Assembly: GCA_905221605.1 (NCBI GenBank)
Contig: CAJNDS010002484.1
Span: forward strand, 1 to 64,000
Length of the DNA: 64,000 bases
Direction: 5' to 3'
DNA from: Symbiodinium natans
Taxonomy: Eukaryota > Sar > Dinophyceae > Suessiales > Symbiodiniaceae
Shown: positions 24,830-36,401 of the stretch, in pieces
Layout: every line of letters starts with the position of its first letter
Position numbering within the stretch: the first letter of the stretch is position 1
Translations under genes and position numbers: made by a program
Notes under the pieces: model-generated
What the model was told of the DNA's origin: nothing
Database searches by the model: none
The model's input: only the letters and a program-made list of their open reading frames with translations

Positions 24830-25030
24830 TAGGGTTTAGGGGGTTTAGGATTTAGGGTCTAGGGTTTAGGGTGTAGGGTTTTTTTTGGGGTTTAGGGTTT
24901 AAGGTTTAGGGTGTAGGTGTTTTTTGGGTTTAGGGTTTAAGGTTTAGGCTTTAGGCTTTAGGCTTTAGGCTTTAGGCTTTAGGCTTTAGGCTTTAGGCTT
25001 TAGGCTTTAGGCTTTAGGCTTTAGGCTTTT
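24830..25030 (+). repeat. Telomere-variant array ending in homogeneous (TTTAGGC)n
   Basis: Degenerate TTTAGGG (24830-24940) passes into about 12 perfect TTTAGGC copies. A second TTTAGGC array sits at 58155-58290. Confidence 0.9.
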
Positions 25031-25037
25031 CCTTAAT

Positions 25038-25150
25038 TTAGTGGCCTGAATAATTAAGATAGGGTTTTGGGGGGTTATTTCGGTATATTTAATTACAAAG
25101 GGACCAGAAGCGGAAACGATTCGTAATTATTCCAACCCCTATAGTACTCC
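25038..25150. mobile_element. Family B inverted-repeat element
   Basis: Shares TAATTAAGATAGGGTTTTGG, AATTACAAAGGGACC and TAATTATTCCAACCCCTAT with related copies at 49700, 51578, 56638 and 58935. Ends are of the type ATAGGGG(C/T)C ... GACCCCTAT. No coding capacity; probably a miniature DNA transposon. Confidence 0.6.
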
Positions 25151-28100
25151 GCTCATTGCGGGTACACGTTTGGGAATTAGGGGTCGAGGGTTGGGGGTTT
25201 GTCTCAGGCCAGTGCTGCTTCCTGCTGACCCTTGCCCACCCTAAACCCTGGACCCTAAACCCTAAACCCTAGACCCTAAACCCCCCTTCCCGAAACCCTA
25301 AACCCCTCTTACCCAGTTAAAGGGTTGAGGGTTTGGGGCTCGAAAAATCGAAGGTTTAGGACCTTGACGCTCGGCTTGGCTTCTGCTAAACCCTAAACCC
25401 TAAACCCTAAAACCCTAAAACCCTAAACCCTAGCTAAACCCTAAACCCTAACCCTAAACCCTAAACCCTAAACCCTATGTGCAAGGCCTTGAGCTCAACA
25501 TTTCTCAGGAGAATATTGCGTATGTTGAAACAAAGCCAGAAACTCTTTAATTCACCTGCATAGGAAAGTAGCCACAACTTAACTTACATGTTCAATAGCA
25601 GTGAGAGAAATTTCAAGATTTCAGGGAATGACTGAAAGGTCTTCCGGGCTTCCCGAAAGATTTTAAGTTTGGGAATTTTCAGTTCAAAGATATCCTTTGA
25701 AGCTCCTTGACTTGCTGGAGGAAACTGGAGAAAATGTTTGGGGACTCCATGAACTTTGCTCATTAAGTTGCTTAAACAGCCTACTTGAAGTCTAAAGCCT
25801 GAACCCTGAACCCTAAACCCTAAGCCCTAAGCCTTAAGCCCGCAAAAACGACTGCAGGTTCCCCCAAAGTTCTTGTACTAGTTTTTCGGGATCCTAGGCC
25901 GCTCTCTATCCCAAAGACGAGGAGCACACGACGCCAGATTTTGGTCGATGGTGTTCTGGTTTAGGCTTTAGGGTTTAGGGCTTAGGGCTTAGGGCTTAGG
26001 GTTTAGGGGTTCTGTGCGGATCTTGGTCTGAATACTGGCACGGTACAGAAACAAAGCAAACAGACAGAAAACGCCCCCAACGCCCCAACTTACAGTAAGT
26101 TGTTCATTTTCGGGACGCGATGGAAGATGCAACACACTCCACACAATGGGGTGCAATTCGTGCAGACCTGCTTCCCAAACAGGGGAGACGCGTGAATGAC
26201 ACGCGCACCAAAATCCAGGGCTTAGGGATTCGGGCTTAGGGGGCTTAAGGGGCTCAAACCATCGACCCCAAACCGCCACATCACAAGCTCAGTCGGGATC
26301 CACTTCGGCCTACGGCCCTACTCAACCACCACTAGACTGTTTTAACCAAACTTGAATCTTGACCCTGAGTTGTAAATCCTAAAGCCCAAACATTCAGGGC
26401 CTGGGGCTCTCTTGCCTACCATTCCGGATCCCCCGAGGGGACTTTGTGGGTTAAGAACTTACAAGGGAGCCTTACCCCAAACGATAACCAGGAAGCTCAG
26501 TAACTTAGGATTAAACAGGACGTCCTTTTTTGCTTAAAGGGGTTTAATCAGGGAACCTAAACCCCTCCAAAAAGGGAATAAGGGTACTACTGGGCATCCT
26601 CGATAAAGAATACGGGCCCGCTCTGGGAACTGACATTTCAGTGGGCGAGGCCGGGGGCGAGAGCCTGCCCGATGTTTAGGGGGTCAAAACCCTAAACCCT
26701 AAACCCTAAACCCTAAACCCTAAACCCTAAACCCTAAACCCTAAACCTACCAAGTTGCGGGCTTCGTCGTTTCGGGTGTCGGGGTTTCAAAGCACCCATT
26801 TTCAGACATGGCGCATTTCCCAAACTAGGGGGCGGACCCCTTCTATACCCCAAATAGAGTAGAATCGTAGAATCTCCTTAAAGGGACCCCCGAGAAAGAG
26901 CCCCGCATGAGGGGAGGTTCAGGGCCAGACGTGTCATCTGCGCCTGAACAACCCTTCAAGTCTTGACCTTGGTTTCGGGGTGTGTGAAGGGCGCGAGCCA
27001 GATGAATTGAAAGGAATTCCCGGCCACTAAAAAGCTAGGAGGATCCCATCGTTCTGTGCCAGTTGCTTGGCGAGATTTGGAGTTCTGCATGCCAGTTCAA
27101 ATCTACAGTCCGGAACCAGCCCCAACCCCCAACCCCTAAACCCTAAACCCTAAACCCCCCTAGATCCAAGGCTGCGGCCATGAGAATCAACTGCCTAGGG
27201 GGGGGGGGGGAGGGTTAGGCCTTCAAACGCCTTGTAACCGAAAGCAACCAAACACCCTAGACCCCAACCCATAAACCCGAGGGGTTTAGGGTTTAGGGTT
27301 TAGGGTTAATTAAGGGGGTTGAGATAGTTGCTGCTACGCCCGTCTTAGCAAGCCCGTCATCCGTCCGAATGTCGTCCAGGCAAATGGCTGTCGCGAGACA
27401 TTGGGAGTTGATATAACTTGTGGGCTCTTTTGGTACCCTAAACTGCAAGGAACGTACAATACATAAATACACAATCTCAGAAAGGTGACCACAAGTTCAA
27501 TCAGCCCCCAGATAGAATATGACAGCGATACACGCTGGATGCGAGAAGGGGGGGATGTTTAAATTCTCCCAGCCCTGAGAGCCTAAACCTTGAAGAAATA
27601 CCCCAGGAAAGACAAGTTCACACTTTGAACTAAAATAACCAAAGCTGGCAAAATAAGTTGGAGATGCAGTTACACCTTATCAGCCCTAACCCGAAACTTC
27701 GGAACCCTCCACGGGTTCACCCCCGAACCCCAACTATAGAGTTTAGGGTTCATCTTAGGGAAACTTCGTGGTCCCTTCATATGGGGCCATGTAACCCTAA
27801 ACCCGAAACCCTAAGCTACCCTAAGAAAACTGCCCGAAGAGTTCAGGGTCCCTAATTGCCTCTGTCTTGCGGAGTTCTGCACTAGATTTGCGCTTTTTTG
27901 GGGCTCGCGGAAGTTTAATTGTTTAGGGTTTAGGGTTTGGGGTTTGGGGTTCAGGGGGTTTTTGGGATTAGGGTTCAGGGCTTAGAATGAAATTGGGGGG
28001 TTACCGGCGTTCATCCCCCCCTGTTCGGCTTATGGATGCCGCCCTCGAGGCCTGCCACGGTCAATCACCCATCGAGAAAGCCGGCATGTCGAGCCGAGCC

Positions 28101-28565
28101 TGCAGGGTTTAGGGTTTAGGGTTTAGGGTTTAGGGTTTAGGGTTTAGGATTTAGGGCTTAGGGTTTAGGGTTCGGGGTCTAAGGTAACCATGCATGCCCC
28201 TTAACAGAACCCCAGATAGGCCAAGCAAGATGAACGTGGTAGTTCTCGACCTTTGGGACACAGCAAATAGGGTTCAGAAGGGCTTAGGGCTGTCCTGCAG
28301 CAAACGGGGGAAACGTCGAGGTGCTCGTCAGTCTCAGAGCCCTTAGCCTCAAGTCCTTTGACCAAACCCTCAACCCTAAGCCTGAACCCTATCATGCGCA
28401 GTGCAAAAAGTGCCCAATTCGAGCTTGAATCGGCTCTACCTACTGCAACTCTAAGGCTGCCCTTGATCTCTGGAAAGCCCAACAACCCTTAATGCTCCCA
28501 ACATCCCTCCAAAAGCCCCAAAGCCCGAAAACCCAAAAACACTAAATCACTAAACCCCAAAACGG

Positions 28566-28785
28566 TTTTGGGCTTAGGGTTTAGGGTTTAGGGTTTAGGG
28601 TTTAGGGTTTAGGGTTTAGGGTTTAGGGTTTAGGGTTTAGGGTTAGTGTTTAGGGTTTAGAGTTTAGGGTTTAGGGTTTAGGGTTTAGGGTTTAGGGTTT
28701 AGGGTTTAGGGTTTAGGGTGTAGGGTTTAGGGTGTCGGGTTTAGGGTTTAGGGTTTAGGGTTTAGGGTTTAGGGTTTAGGGTTGC
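28566..28785 (+). repeat. (TTTAGGG)n array
   Basis: About 30 heptamers with a few substituted units (TTTAGAG, TTAGTG, GTGTAGGG, GTGTCGGG). Confidence 0.95.
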
Positions 28786-29216
28786 CAAAATCACAAAGCC
28801 GGAAATCGTCCCACAAAAGCGCCAGAACCCCAACACCCCGAACACCGAAACCCCGTGGGCTGTTGGGCACCCGGCACCACCACGAGCCACAAACACCACC
28901 AAAGCAATGCATGGTGGGACAGGCCCCGAGACATCCAAAGCCCCGAAATAACCGAAACCCTGGGCCCTAAACCGTGAGATCCTTCCACTCTAACCCTAAA
29001 CCCTAAACCCTAAACCCCCCAAACCCTAACCCCCAAACCCCAAACCCTAAATCCTAAACCCCCGAACCTAAACCCTAAGCCCTAGATCCTAAACCCCCTC
29101 AACCCTGCGCCCTTCTGCTGGCCTTGGTCAGGGCAGGATTGATCCGTGCGGCCGCGCTGTCTTGCTGGGTCGCACAATCACGCCGAGTCAAGGCTCGCCT
29201 TTCTCTCGGGGGGCTT
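28786..29216. other. Spacer with CCCTAAA run, no firm gene
   Basis: 28790-28985 has open frames on both strands and a GC-rich composition, but no family is recognised. 28990-29100 is CCCTAAA-derived. 29105-29215 is unique. Confidence 0.35.
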
Positions 29217-29350
29217 CGGGTTTAGGGTTTAGGGTTTAGGGTTTAGGGTTTAGGGTTTAGGGTTTAGGGTTTAGGGTTTAGGGTTTAGGGTTTAGGGCTT
29301 AGGGCTTAGGGCTTAGGGCTTAGGGCTTAGGGCTTAGGGCTTAGGGTTTA
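29217..29350 (+). repeat. (TTTAGGG)n passing into (TTAGGGC)n
   Basis: About 12 TTTAGGG units followed by seven GGGCTTA units, an abrupt block-wise switch of variant. Confidence 0.95.
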
Positions 29351-29427
29351 GAGGGTATAGGCTTCAGACTCGCATCGGGTTCCGTGACCCAGAAGCCTAA
29401 GACTTGCCCTGGGGTCTACGGGCTCAA

Positions 29428-30150
29428 GGGTTTAAGGTCTTAAGGGTTTAAGGGTTTAAGGGTTTTAAGGGTTTAAGGGTTTAAGGGTTTAAGGGTTTAA
29501 GGGTTTCAGGGTTTAAGGGTTTAAGGGTTTAAGGGTTTCAGGATTTAAGGGTTTAAGGGTTTCAGGATTTAAGGGTTTAAGGGTTTAAGGGTTTGAGGGT
29601 TTCAGGATTTAAGGGTTTAAGGGTTTCAGGATTTAAGGGTTTAAGGGTTTAAGGGCTTAAGGGTTTTTAAGGGTTTTTAAGGGTGTTTAAGGGCTTAAGG
29701 GTTTTTAAGGGTTTTTAAGGGTTTTTAAGGGGTTTTTAAGGGTTTAAGGGTTTAAGGGTTTTTAAGGGTTTTGAAGGGTGTTTAGGGGCTTAAGGGTTTT
29801 TAAGGGTTTTTAAGGGTTTAAGGGTTTAAGGGCTTAAGGTTTTTAAGGGTTTTTAAGGGTGTTTAAGGGCTTAAGGGTTTTTAAGGGTTTTTAAGGGGTT
29901 TTTAAGGGTTTTTAAGGGTTTTTAAGGGTTTAAGGGTTTTTAAGGGTTTTTAAGGGCGTTTAAGGGTTTAAGGGTTTTTAAGGGTTTTTAAGGGTTTAAG
30001 GGCTTAAGGGCTTAAGGGCTTAAGGGTTTAAGGGTTTAAGGGTTTAAGGGTTTAAGGGTTTAAGGGCTTAAGGGTTTTTAAGGCTGTTTAAGGGTTTTTA
30101 AGGGTTTTTAAGTGTGTTTAAGGGTTTAAGGGTTTAAGGGTTAAGGGTCT
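29428..30150 (+). repeat. ~0.7-kb array of GGGTTTAA 8-mer and longer relatives
   Basis: The basic unit is TTTAAGGG. Higher-order relatives such as GGGTTTTTAA and GGTGTTTAAGGGCTTAA recur at irregular spacing, so the block looks like nested tandem duplications. It is the longest variant array in the window after the CTCTAAA block at 45.6-46.7 kb. Confidence 0.9.
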
Positions 30151-30958
30151 AGGGTTTAGGGTTTAGAGCTTGGGGTTTCAGGTTTAAGGGCTTCGAGCTT
30201 TGGGTTTAGGGCCTACGGTTTGACCCTTTAAGCTCGAACATAAGTCTGGAGATAGGAGCTTTTCAAAATCACTCTTCTTGACTTCCTAAACGTTTACGAT
30301 AAGTTGGACGGGGACAGGGGATCTTTGCTTGCAAAGCTTTCGTTGCAGGCCTTGGGGTTTGGACTACGTCCGACCCGAACCTGCAAACCGTTGAAAACCG
30401 CTAGAATCCTCCTAACCCCGACTCTTAGGGTAGTTACATGGTCGCCTATAGTATGGGCCCTTAAAGGGCGACCCCTTATATACCCCGTTTCTGCCCCATA
30501 CAACCCAAGGGCCCAGCCTTCAGAACCCTGTGAAGGAGGTAAGGGACCATATCCAGGGCCCACACCCTAAACCCTAAACCCTAAACCCTAAACCCTAAAC
30601 CCTAAGCCCTAAACCCTAAACCCACACCCTAAACCCTAAACTACTCTAAGCCCTAAGCCCCCACCAAAGTGTGAGTTCTTGGAGAACATCTGGCTGTTTT
30701 CCATGGCGTGCTTCGCCGTTGGGAAGGAAAGAACTAGAAATGGATGACCTGGGGGAGGAAGGTTTCGGGTTCAGATTTATAGGGGCCGGGCTTGTAGGGC
30801 TCAGAGGCTTAAGAGGCTTCAAGGGTTACAAGGATTAGAGTTGTCTTGAAGGGTATAGGGTTTAGGGATGGTAGGGCAGAGAATGGCTGAGCCCTTCTAT
30901 GCCTCACTACCTTGTACAACCCAAGGGCCCATACTTCGGAGCCCTAAGCCCGAAGCGG

Positions 30959-31188
30959 TTAGGGTTTAGGGTTTAGGGTTTAGGGTTTAGGGTTTAGGGT
31001 TTAGGGTTTAGGGTTTAGGGTTTAGGGTTTAGGGTTTAGGGTTTAGGGTTTAGGGTTTAGGGTTTAGGGTTTAGGGTTTAGGGTTTAGGGTTTAGGGTTT
31101 AGGGTTTAGGGTTTAGGGTTTAGGGTTTAGGGTTTAGGGTTTAGGGTTTAGGGTTTAGGGTTTAGGGTTTAGGGTTTAGGGTTTAGGG
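30959..31188 (+). repeat. Long perfect (TTTAGGG)n array
   Basis: About 32 consecutive perfect TTTAGGG heptamers, the longest uninterrupted canonical run in this part of the window. Confidence 0.97.
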
Positions 31189-32222
31189 TCCAAACCCCGA
31201 ACCCGAAAACCTGAGCCCTACCTAAGCCCTACCCTTTAAGGGACCCTGCGCCCCGTACACCCGAAACCCTAAACCCGAAACCCCAAAGCCGAAACCATAA
31301 ACCCTCAGACCCGGGGGGGGGCCTTGAAGTCGAGAACCGGGCAGGACTGAGAGCGACGGAATTGTGGCAACCTGGGGTGTTTCGGGCATTCAGGGCATTT
31401 TTGGGGTTTAGGGTTTAGGGTATGTAGGGTTTTGGGGGGCATTTAGGGCATTTAGGGCATTTAGTGTGTTTAGGGTTTAGGGTTTCGGGTTTACGGTTTA
31501 GGGAACTCTGGTCTTCGGGTAGTTCAGACTTTGGCTAATTCCAGCTTACTTCGCATTTGCGGACACTGCTGCAGGTACATCAAAAAGTCGCCTCCAATGA
31601 AATCACAGGAAACCTGTACTGTGAGGGTTTAGGGTTTAGGGTTTAGGGCTTTGGGCTTGGGGTTTTGGGAATTAGGGAACAGTGTACCCGGCAGAACCAG
31701 CACAGGTAAGGAGACAGTGAACGGCACAGCCACCACCTAGCCCCCGAAACCTGTCAGGAACAAGCAAACAAACCACGCTGTCCCATTCAACACAGCACCG
31801 AGCACTAGCGCCCACCTTAAACCCTAAACCCTAAACCCTAAACCCGAAACCCTAAACCCTAAACCCTAAACCCTAAACTACCCTAAACCCTAAACCCTAA
31901 ACTAAGTGAGGGGCCGCCTGCGTCGAGCGACAGGGCCGAGGGCCCTACAGCCCGAGCGCTCAAGTGAGAAGAGGAACGGAAAGGTGAGGGTTAAGCCTCA
32001 CCGTCTGTCCTGGACAGGCCAACGGATATCGGCCTTTTTAACGACATGGTCAATAACCACCTTTAGCGTTGCTAGAGTATAAGCCCAAATCGTAACCCTT
32101 TGCCTCTCGAGGCCGTTCAGGGTCTCGGGTTTATGGTTTGCCCGAATGGCCAGCGACTTTTTGACGGGTCCTCTCCGCCGGGTCCCCAACAGGTTGGGCA
32201 GGACCTTGAACCTCAAGACCTG

Positions 32223-32612
32223 CAAGTAAATAAGGGCCTCTACGGGCCCTGACGTGCCGAAGGCCCGAAAGGGCCGAGGCTACCCCGAACCCCGGCTTAA
32301 GCCCTAGCCCTGGAACTTGAAAAATTGAAATACTCGTTGGCGAAAAAAATCAAAAGGGTTTCCCTGACCTTCAAGTAATAAGGGCCTCTACGGGCCCTGA
32401 CACGCCGAAGGCCCGAAAAGGGCCGAGGCTACCCCCAACCCCAGCTTAAGCCCTAGTCCTGCAACTTCAAAAATTGAAATGCTCGTTGGCGGAAAAAAAT
32501 CAAAGGGTTTCCCTGGCCTTCAAGTAACTAAGGGCCTCTACGGACCCTGACACGCCGAAGGCCCGAAAAGGGCCGAGGCTACCCCCAACCCCAGCTTCAA
32601 CCCTAACACCGC
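32223..32612. repeat. ~150-bp tandem repeat, 2.6 copies
   Basis: Units start near 32223, 32373 and 32522 and share AAGGGCCTCTACGGGCCCTG, GCCGAAGGCCCGAAAGGGCC, AAAATTGAAAT, CTCGTTGGCG and GGGTTTCCCTG. Several internal palindromes (GGGCCTCTACGGGCCC, GGCCCGAAAGGGCC) are present. Confidence 0.9.
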
Positions 32613-34104
32613 AACTGTAAACGCATAAAGCAAGCATCGGTGCACAAGGAAAAAACAAAAAATAAAAACTATAAACCCCAATAGAGTATAGTTTGCGTGG
32701 CCGGGGTGGGTTGACAAGCAACCCGCGAGCGTGCGGCCGGCGGCGTTTCACACCCGAGCGCGCGCCCTCCCCTGACACACCCTAAACCCTAAACCCTAAA
32801 CCCCCTGAAACCCTACTTCCTAAGTTGTCCAGTAACCTGGGGGGAACCCAAGGTTACCCTTTGGGATTGCATAGGGATTACAATACCCCCCCCCCAAGGT
32901 TGAAGGTTTCCTACTCTACTACTAAGCTTCCCGAACATGAGCAGCGCCCCTGCCGACCCCCGCACGACATGAAAGTTTAGTGTTTAGGGTTTAGGGTTTA
33001 GGGTTTAGGGTTTAGGGCTTAGGGTTTAGGGTTTAGGGTTTAGGGTTTAGGGCAGTCCTGTCAAATAACCGGGCCACTGAAACATGTCAGCAGCTAGGAA
33101 TTTGTGCAAGTCGTCCCTGCCCAAGGGAGGCTTTCTTTACTGGCTTACAGCCTAACCCCAAATCCTACACGTTAAACCCTAAACCCCAAACCCTAAACCC
33201 TACACCCTAAATCCTAAACTCTAAGCCCTAAACCCGAAGTCCTAAACCCTAAACCCTAAACCCTACACCCTAAATCCTAAACTCGAAGCCCTAAACCCTG
33301 AGTCCTAAATCCTACACCCCCTAAACCCTACACCCTAAACACCTAAACACCCTAACGCTGAAGACCCTTGCGAACTGATAGCGGCCGGTCCGGCTGGAAG
33401 TCGAGAAAGGTGTTCTTCACCTTTAGGGCTTAGGGTTTAGGGTTTAGGGTTTAGGCTAGGGCTTATGGTTGAGTGTCCAGGGTTTAAAACTTAGAGCCCC
33501 TTGCCGGGGCAACTTCACAGAACTCCCTGTGAAAGGGATCTCCAAAACCAAAGGACCCCTGGTCAGAAGCTCTTCCCCCTCAACCAGATCCGGATTTAGC
33601 AGTCCAAGGGTTGGACCGCTTGGTCTAGGGTTTAGGGCTTAGGGTTTAGGGTCTAGGGTTCAGGGCTTAGGGTTTAAGGTTTGGGGTTTAGGGGCCTAAA
33701 CCCCAAACCCTAAATCCTAAACGTTTAGAGTTGGGCTTATGGCCCAGGATTCAGGGTGGCTTACAGAGTTTCGGGCTTACCAGGATTTTTAGACAAGCAC
33801 TTAACATTCCACATTCCCCTCAATCCAGGTTTTAAGCTTTTGAGTCTTATAGGGGTTGGGATCCCCCCACCACCCCCGGGACCGAATTAGATACACTTAT
33901 TTTACCCTACACCCTAAACCCTAACCCCTAAACCCTAAACCCTAAACCCCAAACCCTAAACCCTAACCCCTTTTGGGACGGGAGGGGGGCCAAAGCCCTC
34001 AATCCGCACGAACTCCACAAGCTTCAGTGGTTCGCACTGCGGCTGAGGGTTTAAAGGTTGAGGGTTTATGGTTTAGGGCTTAGGGGTTGAGGGTTGAGGG
34101 TCTA

Positions 34105-34272
34105 CTTGGAGGTTCACGGCTGGTTAGAATTGGGGTTATAAGCAGGGTAACTCTAGATATAAGTGGCTAGAATCTAATTTAGGTTACTTATAACCCTACT
34201 CATATAACCCTAAACCCCAAACCCTAAACCCTAAACCCTAAACCCTAAACCCTAAACCCATGAACCTTCAAG
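34105..34272. mobile_element. Family A element interrupted by a CCCTAAA array
   Basis: Left end ACTTGGAGGTTCACGG, right end CCATGAACCTTCAAGTAG, and the core GGTTATAAGCAGGGTAAC is present. (CCCTAAA)n occupies about 34207-34259, between the core and the right terminus, and looks inserted into or expanded within the element. Confidence 0.7.
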
Positions 34273-34591
34273 TAGCTCCACCAACCACTCAACCCGTCCA
34301 GGTATTCTGCAAGGCGCCGAGACGTTGAGTATCTCCTCGGCATCCTCCTGCCGGCCCCAGCTCGAGTCCCTAGCCCTAAGCCTTCGAGCTAGGGGGGGTT
34401 TAGGGTTTAGGGCTCAGGGTTTCGGGGTTCGGGTTTTAGGGTTTAGGGTTTCGGGTTTAGGGTTTAGGGTTTAGGGGGGGGGGGGGGGGCTTTGGGTATT
34501 CTGAAAGTTTTAGGGTCTTAGGGGTATGGTTGGGTCCCCTGTTAGATACCCCTTATATACACTATACAACTGCTTTGCCCGTGGGATCCGT

Positions 34592-34846
34592 CTTGGAGGT
34601 TTATGGGTAGATATAAGTGGGGTTATAAGTAGGGTAGGTTCAACTATATCTGCTTCAGACCTTTTATAGGCACTTGCAACGCTACTCAATATCTTCCTGA
34701 TTGCAAGAGTTCTGTCGAGCAGGCGGTAAATGGGGCAAGGATCACATACACTGGAGCGCGTTGATGGGAGTGAGCGCTTCTGGTTTCCGCGCTTAGGTCG
34801 TACGTGACGGGTCAGGGGTAACTAGAAGTGTCCATGAACCTGCAAT
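34592..34846. mobile_element. Family A-like element, longer copy
   Basis: Begins CTTGGAGGTTTATGGG, contains GATATAAGTGGGGTTATAAG, and ends TCCATGAACCTGCAA about 255 bp on. It is twice the usual length, so it may be two elements or one carrying unrelated DNA; the interior 34690-34800 is open on the plus strand. Confidence 0.45.
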
Positions 34847-35468
34847 GACGTTCAAGACTATAAGGGATCGTTATTCGCAAATATACCCCGACCCCTAGAT
34901 TGAACCATAAACACCTTGGGGACTGAGAGGCCACAAGGCACCCAAGCTCCTCGTCATCAGAATCCACCGAGGGCAGCTGGTCTCCCTCCGGTGCACTTTT
35001 TACTTTGGGGTCTAAACCCTAAACCCTAGACCCTAAACCTGGCTTTATTTCTTAATGAGGCCTGAGGGTTTTGTGTTCCCCAGTAGCTTCAGGGTTGTTT
35101 TGGGGTCTCTCCATACCCGGACCCCTGAACCCGAAGAGCTGAGCCCCTCAACCGTACAGTAAAAAACCCTCAGCCTCTGAGACCCTTAGCAAGTCCCAAC
35201 CCTAAACCTTAAAACCTAAACCCTAAACCCTAACCCTAAACCCTAAACCCTAAGCCCTAAACCCGAAACCCTAAACCCTAAACCCTAACCCTAAACCCTA
35301 AACCCTAAACCCCAAACATCCCCAAACCCTAAACCCTAAACCCAAACACGAAGTTGTGCGTCGAAGCGCCTGTGCTGTGCTCCCGGTTGACGTGACGTTA
35401 TTCGCCCAAGTCGCGCTGCGTTTTGGTACCTCCAGGCCTGGCTCCTGGGGGGCGCTTGAGCAGGGCTT

Positions 35469-35619
35469 ACTTGAAGGTTCATGGTACTTACTAGCCAAGT
35501 ACAAGCTGTACTTATGACATATGACCCACTTCTAAGCCCCTTAAAAGCCCTAATGTGGTTATTTTCTGCGGTGATAAGTACAGTTATAATTGGTGAATAA
35601 GTACCATGAACCTCCAAGT
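35469..35619. mobile_element. Family A inverted-repeat element, best-preserved ends
   Basis: TACTTGAAGGTTCATGGTAC at the left and GTACCATGAACCTCCAAGTA at the right form about 20-bp inverted repeats with one mismatch. The core has TAAGCCCCTTAAAAGCCC and GGTGATAAGTACAGTTATAA. No ORF. Confidence 0.8.
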
Positions 35620-36045
35620 AAGGCCCTTAACCCCAAAGGGTGAGGGTTCATGGTTTAGGGGTCTTTTTTGCTCTTTTGCTGGCGCCACCCCGCCGACAAA
35701 CCCTAAAAGCCCTAAACTCGTGCACCTCAAACCCCCTCAAAAAACTCCCAAAAACCCCAAACACAACCAAACCTTAAAAAACCCTGGCTCTCGGCTCTGT
35801 CCTCCTCTTGAAGCTCATCCTTGGGAGGCAGGGGGGCTGGCGGTTTAAGGTGTAGGGTTTAAGGTTTAGGGTTGTGGGTTTAGGGTTTAGGGTTTCGGGT
35901 TAGAGTTTAGGGTTTAGGGTTTAGGGTGTAGAGTTTAGGGTTTAGGGTTTAGGGTTTAGGGTTTAGGGTTTAGGGTTTAGGGTTTAGGGCTTAGGGTTTA
36001 GGGTGTAGAGTTTAGGGTTTAGGGTTTAAGGTTTAGGGTTTAGGG

Positions 36046-36334
36046 TGCGGAGCTGCAGTTTGTATTGTGGAAAAGAGTTGGTGTTGAAGGATAAAGGGTC
36101 AATGAACCCGGTAACCTTTCTGGCTCAAGGATGGCCAGTCCGTCCAAAGAAAACAGTCCGTGTTTGGGAGTGAGGGTTGGGTTAGTGCCCCTCTACTTGT
36201 GTAAGGGTGCCCCTTCCTTTGGCTTGGTGAACTTTAGCCCTGTGGGTTCGTCTTTCTGGTTCGTTCTGGGAAATTCATTCAGGCAACTGTTGAGGGTTGA
36301 TATCCTGGTTAGCCCCCTTTCGGTTGCCCCCGTA
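36046..36334 (+). repeat. 5' LTR (289 bp)
   Basis: TGCGG...CCGTA; the ends are imperfect inverted repeats (TGCGG against CCGTA, one mismatch). By eye it is identical to the 3' copy. It contains an ATG at 36131 opening a 115-codon frame that runs past the LTR; I treat that as incidental. U3/R/U5 limits cannot be seen. Confidence 0.93.
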
Positions 36335-36346
36335 GGTTATGAGCCC
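36335..36346 (+). promoter_or_regulatory. Putative primer-binding site, tRNA-Met anticodon arm type
   Basis: GGTTATGAGCCC lies immediately after the 5' LTR. Its complement GGGCTCATAACC matches the anticodon stem-loop of Met (CAU) tRNAs. Copia-like elements prime from a tRNA-iMet fragment cut in the anticodon arm, whereas most LTR elements use the tRNA 3' end (PBS starting TGG). Twelve bases match without a gap. Confidence 0.7.
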
Positions 36347-36401
36347 AAATTAGGTTCCCTGCGGTTGAGTGTTCTCCTAAGGTTTTTGGGATCAAGAAGC
36401 A

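Larger units (their letters stand above)
21700..28560. other. Long telomere-repeat mosaic without a confident gene
   Basis: Arrays include TTTAGGG/TTGAGGG at 21897-21975, CCCTAAA at 22243-22283, 22600-22670, 24620-24705, 25388-25475 and 26692-26752, and TTTAGGG at 23703-23740, 23935-24020, 27280-27306 and 28106-28175. Spacers carry inverted-repeat families B (23130-23190, 24045-24180) and D (22020-22135, 26816-26900). Open stretches at 24208-24486 (both strands) and 28035-28105 are possible exons that I cannot assign. Confidence 0.5.
30151..36040. other. Telomere-repeat mosaic upstream of the LTR element
   Basis: Contains CCCTAAA at 30564-30660, a long (TTTAGGG)n at 30959-31188, CCCTAAA at 31818-31902, TTTAGGG at 32985-33052, CCCTAAA variants at 33175-33360, 33905-33968 and 35205-35345, and TTTAGGG at 35850-36045. 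Frames at 30294-30570, 32000-32225 (minus) and 35346-35460 (plus) have mixed composition but no recognised domain. 34695-34795 is another open plus-strand stretch. None is firm. Confidence 0.5.
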
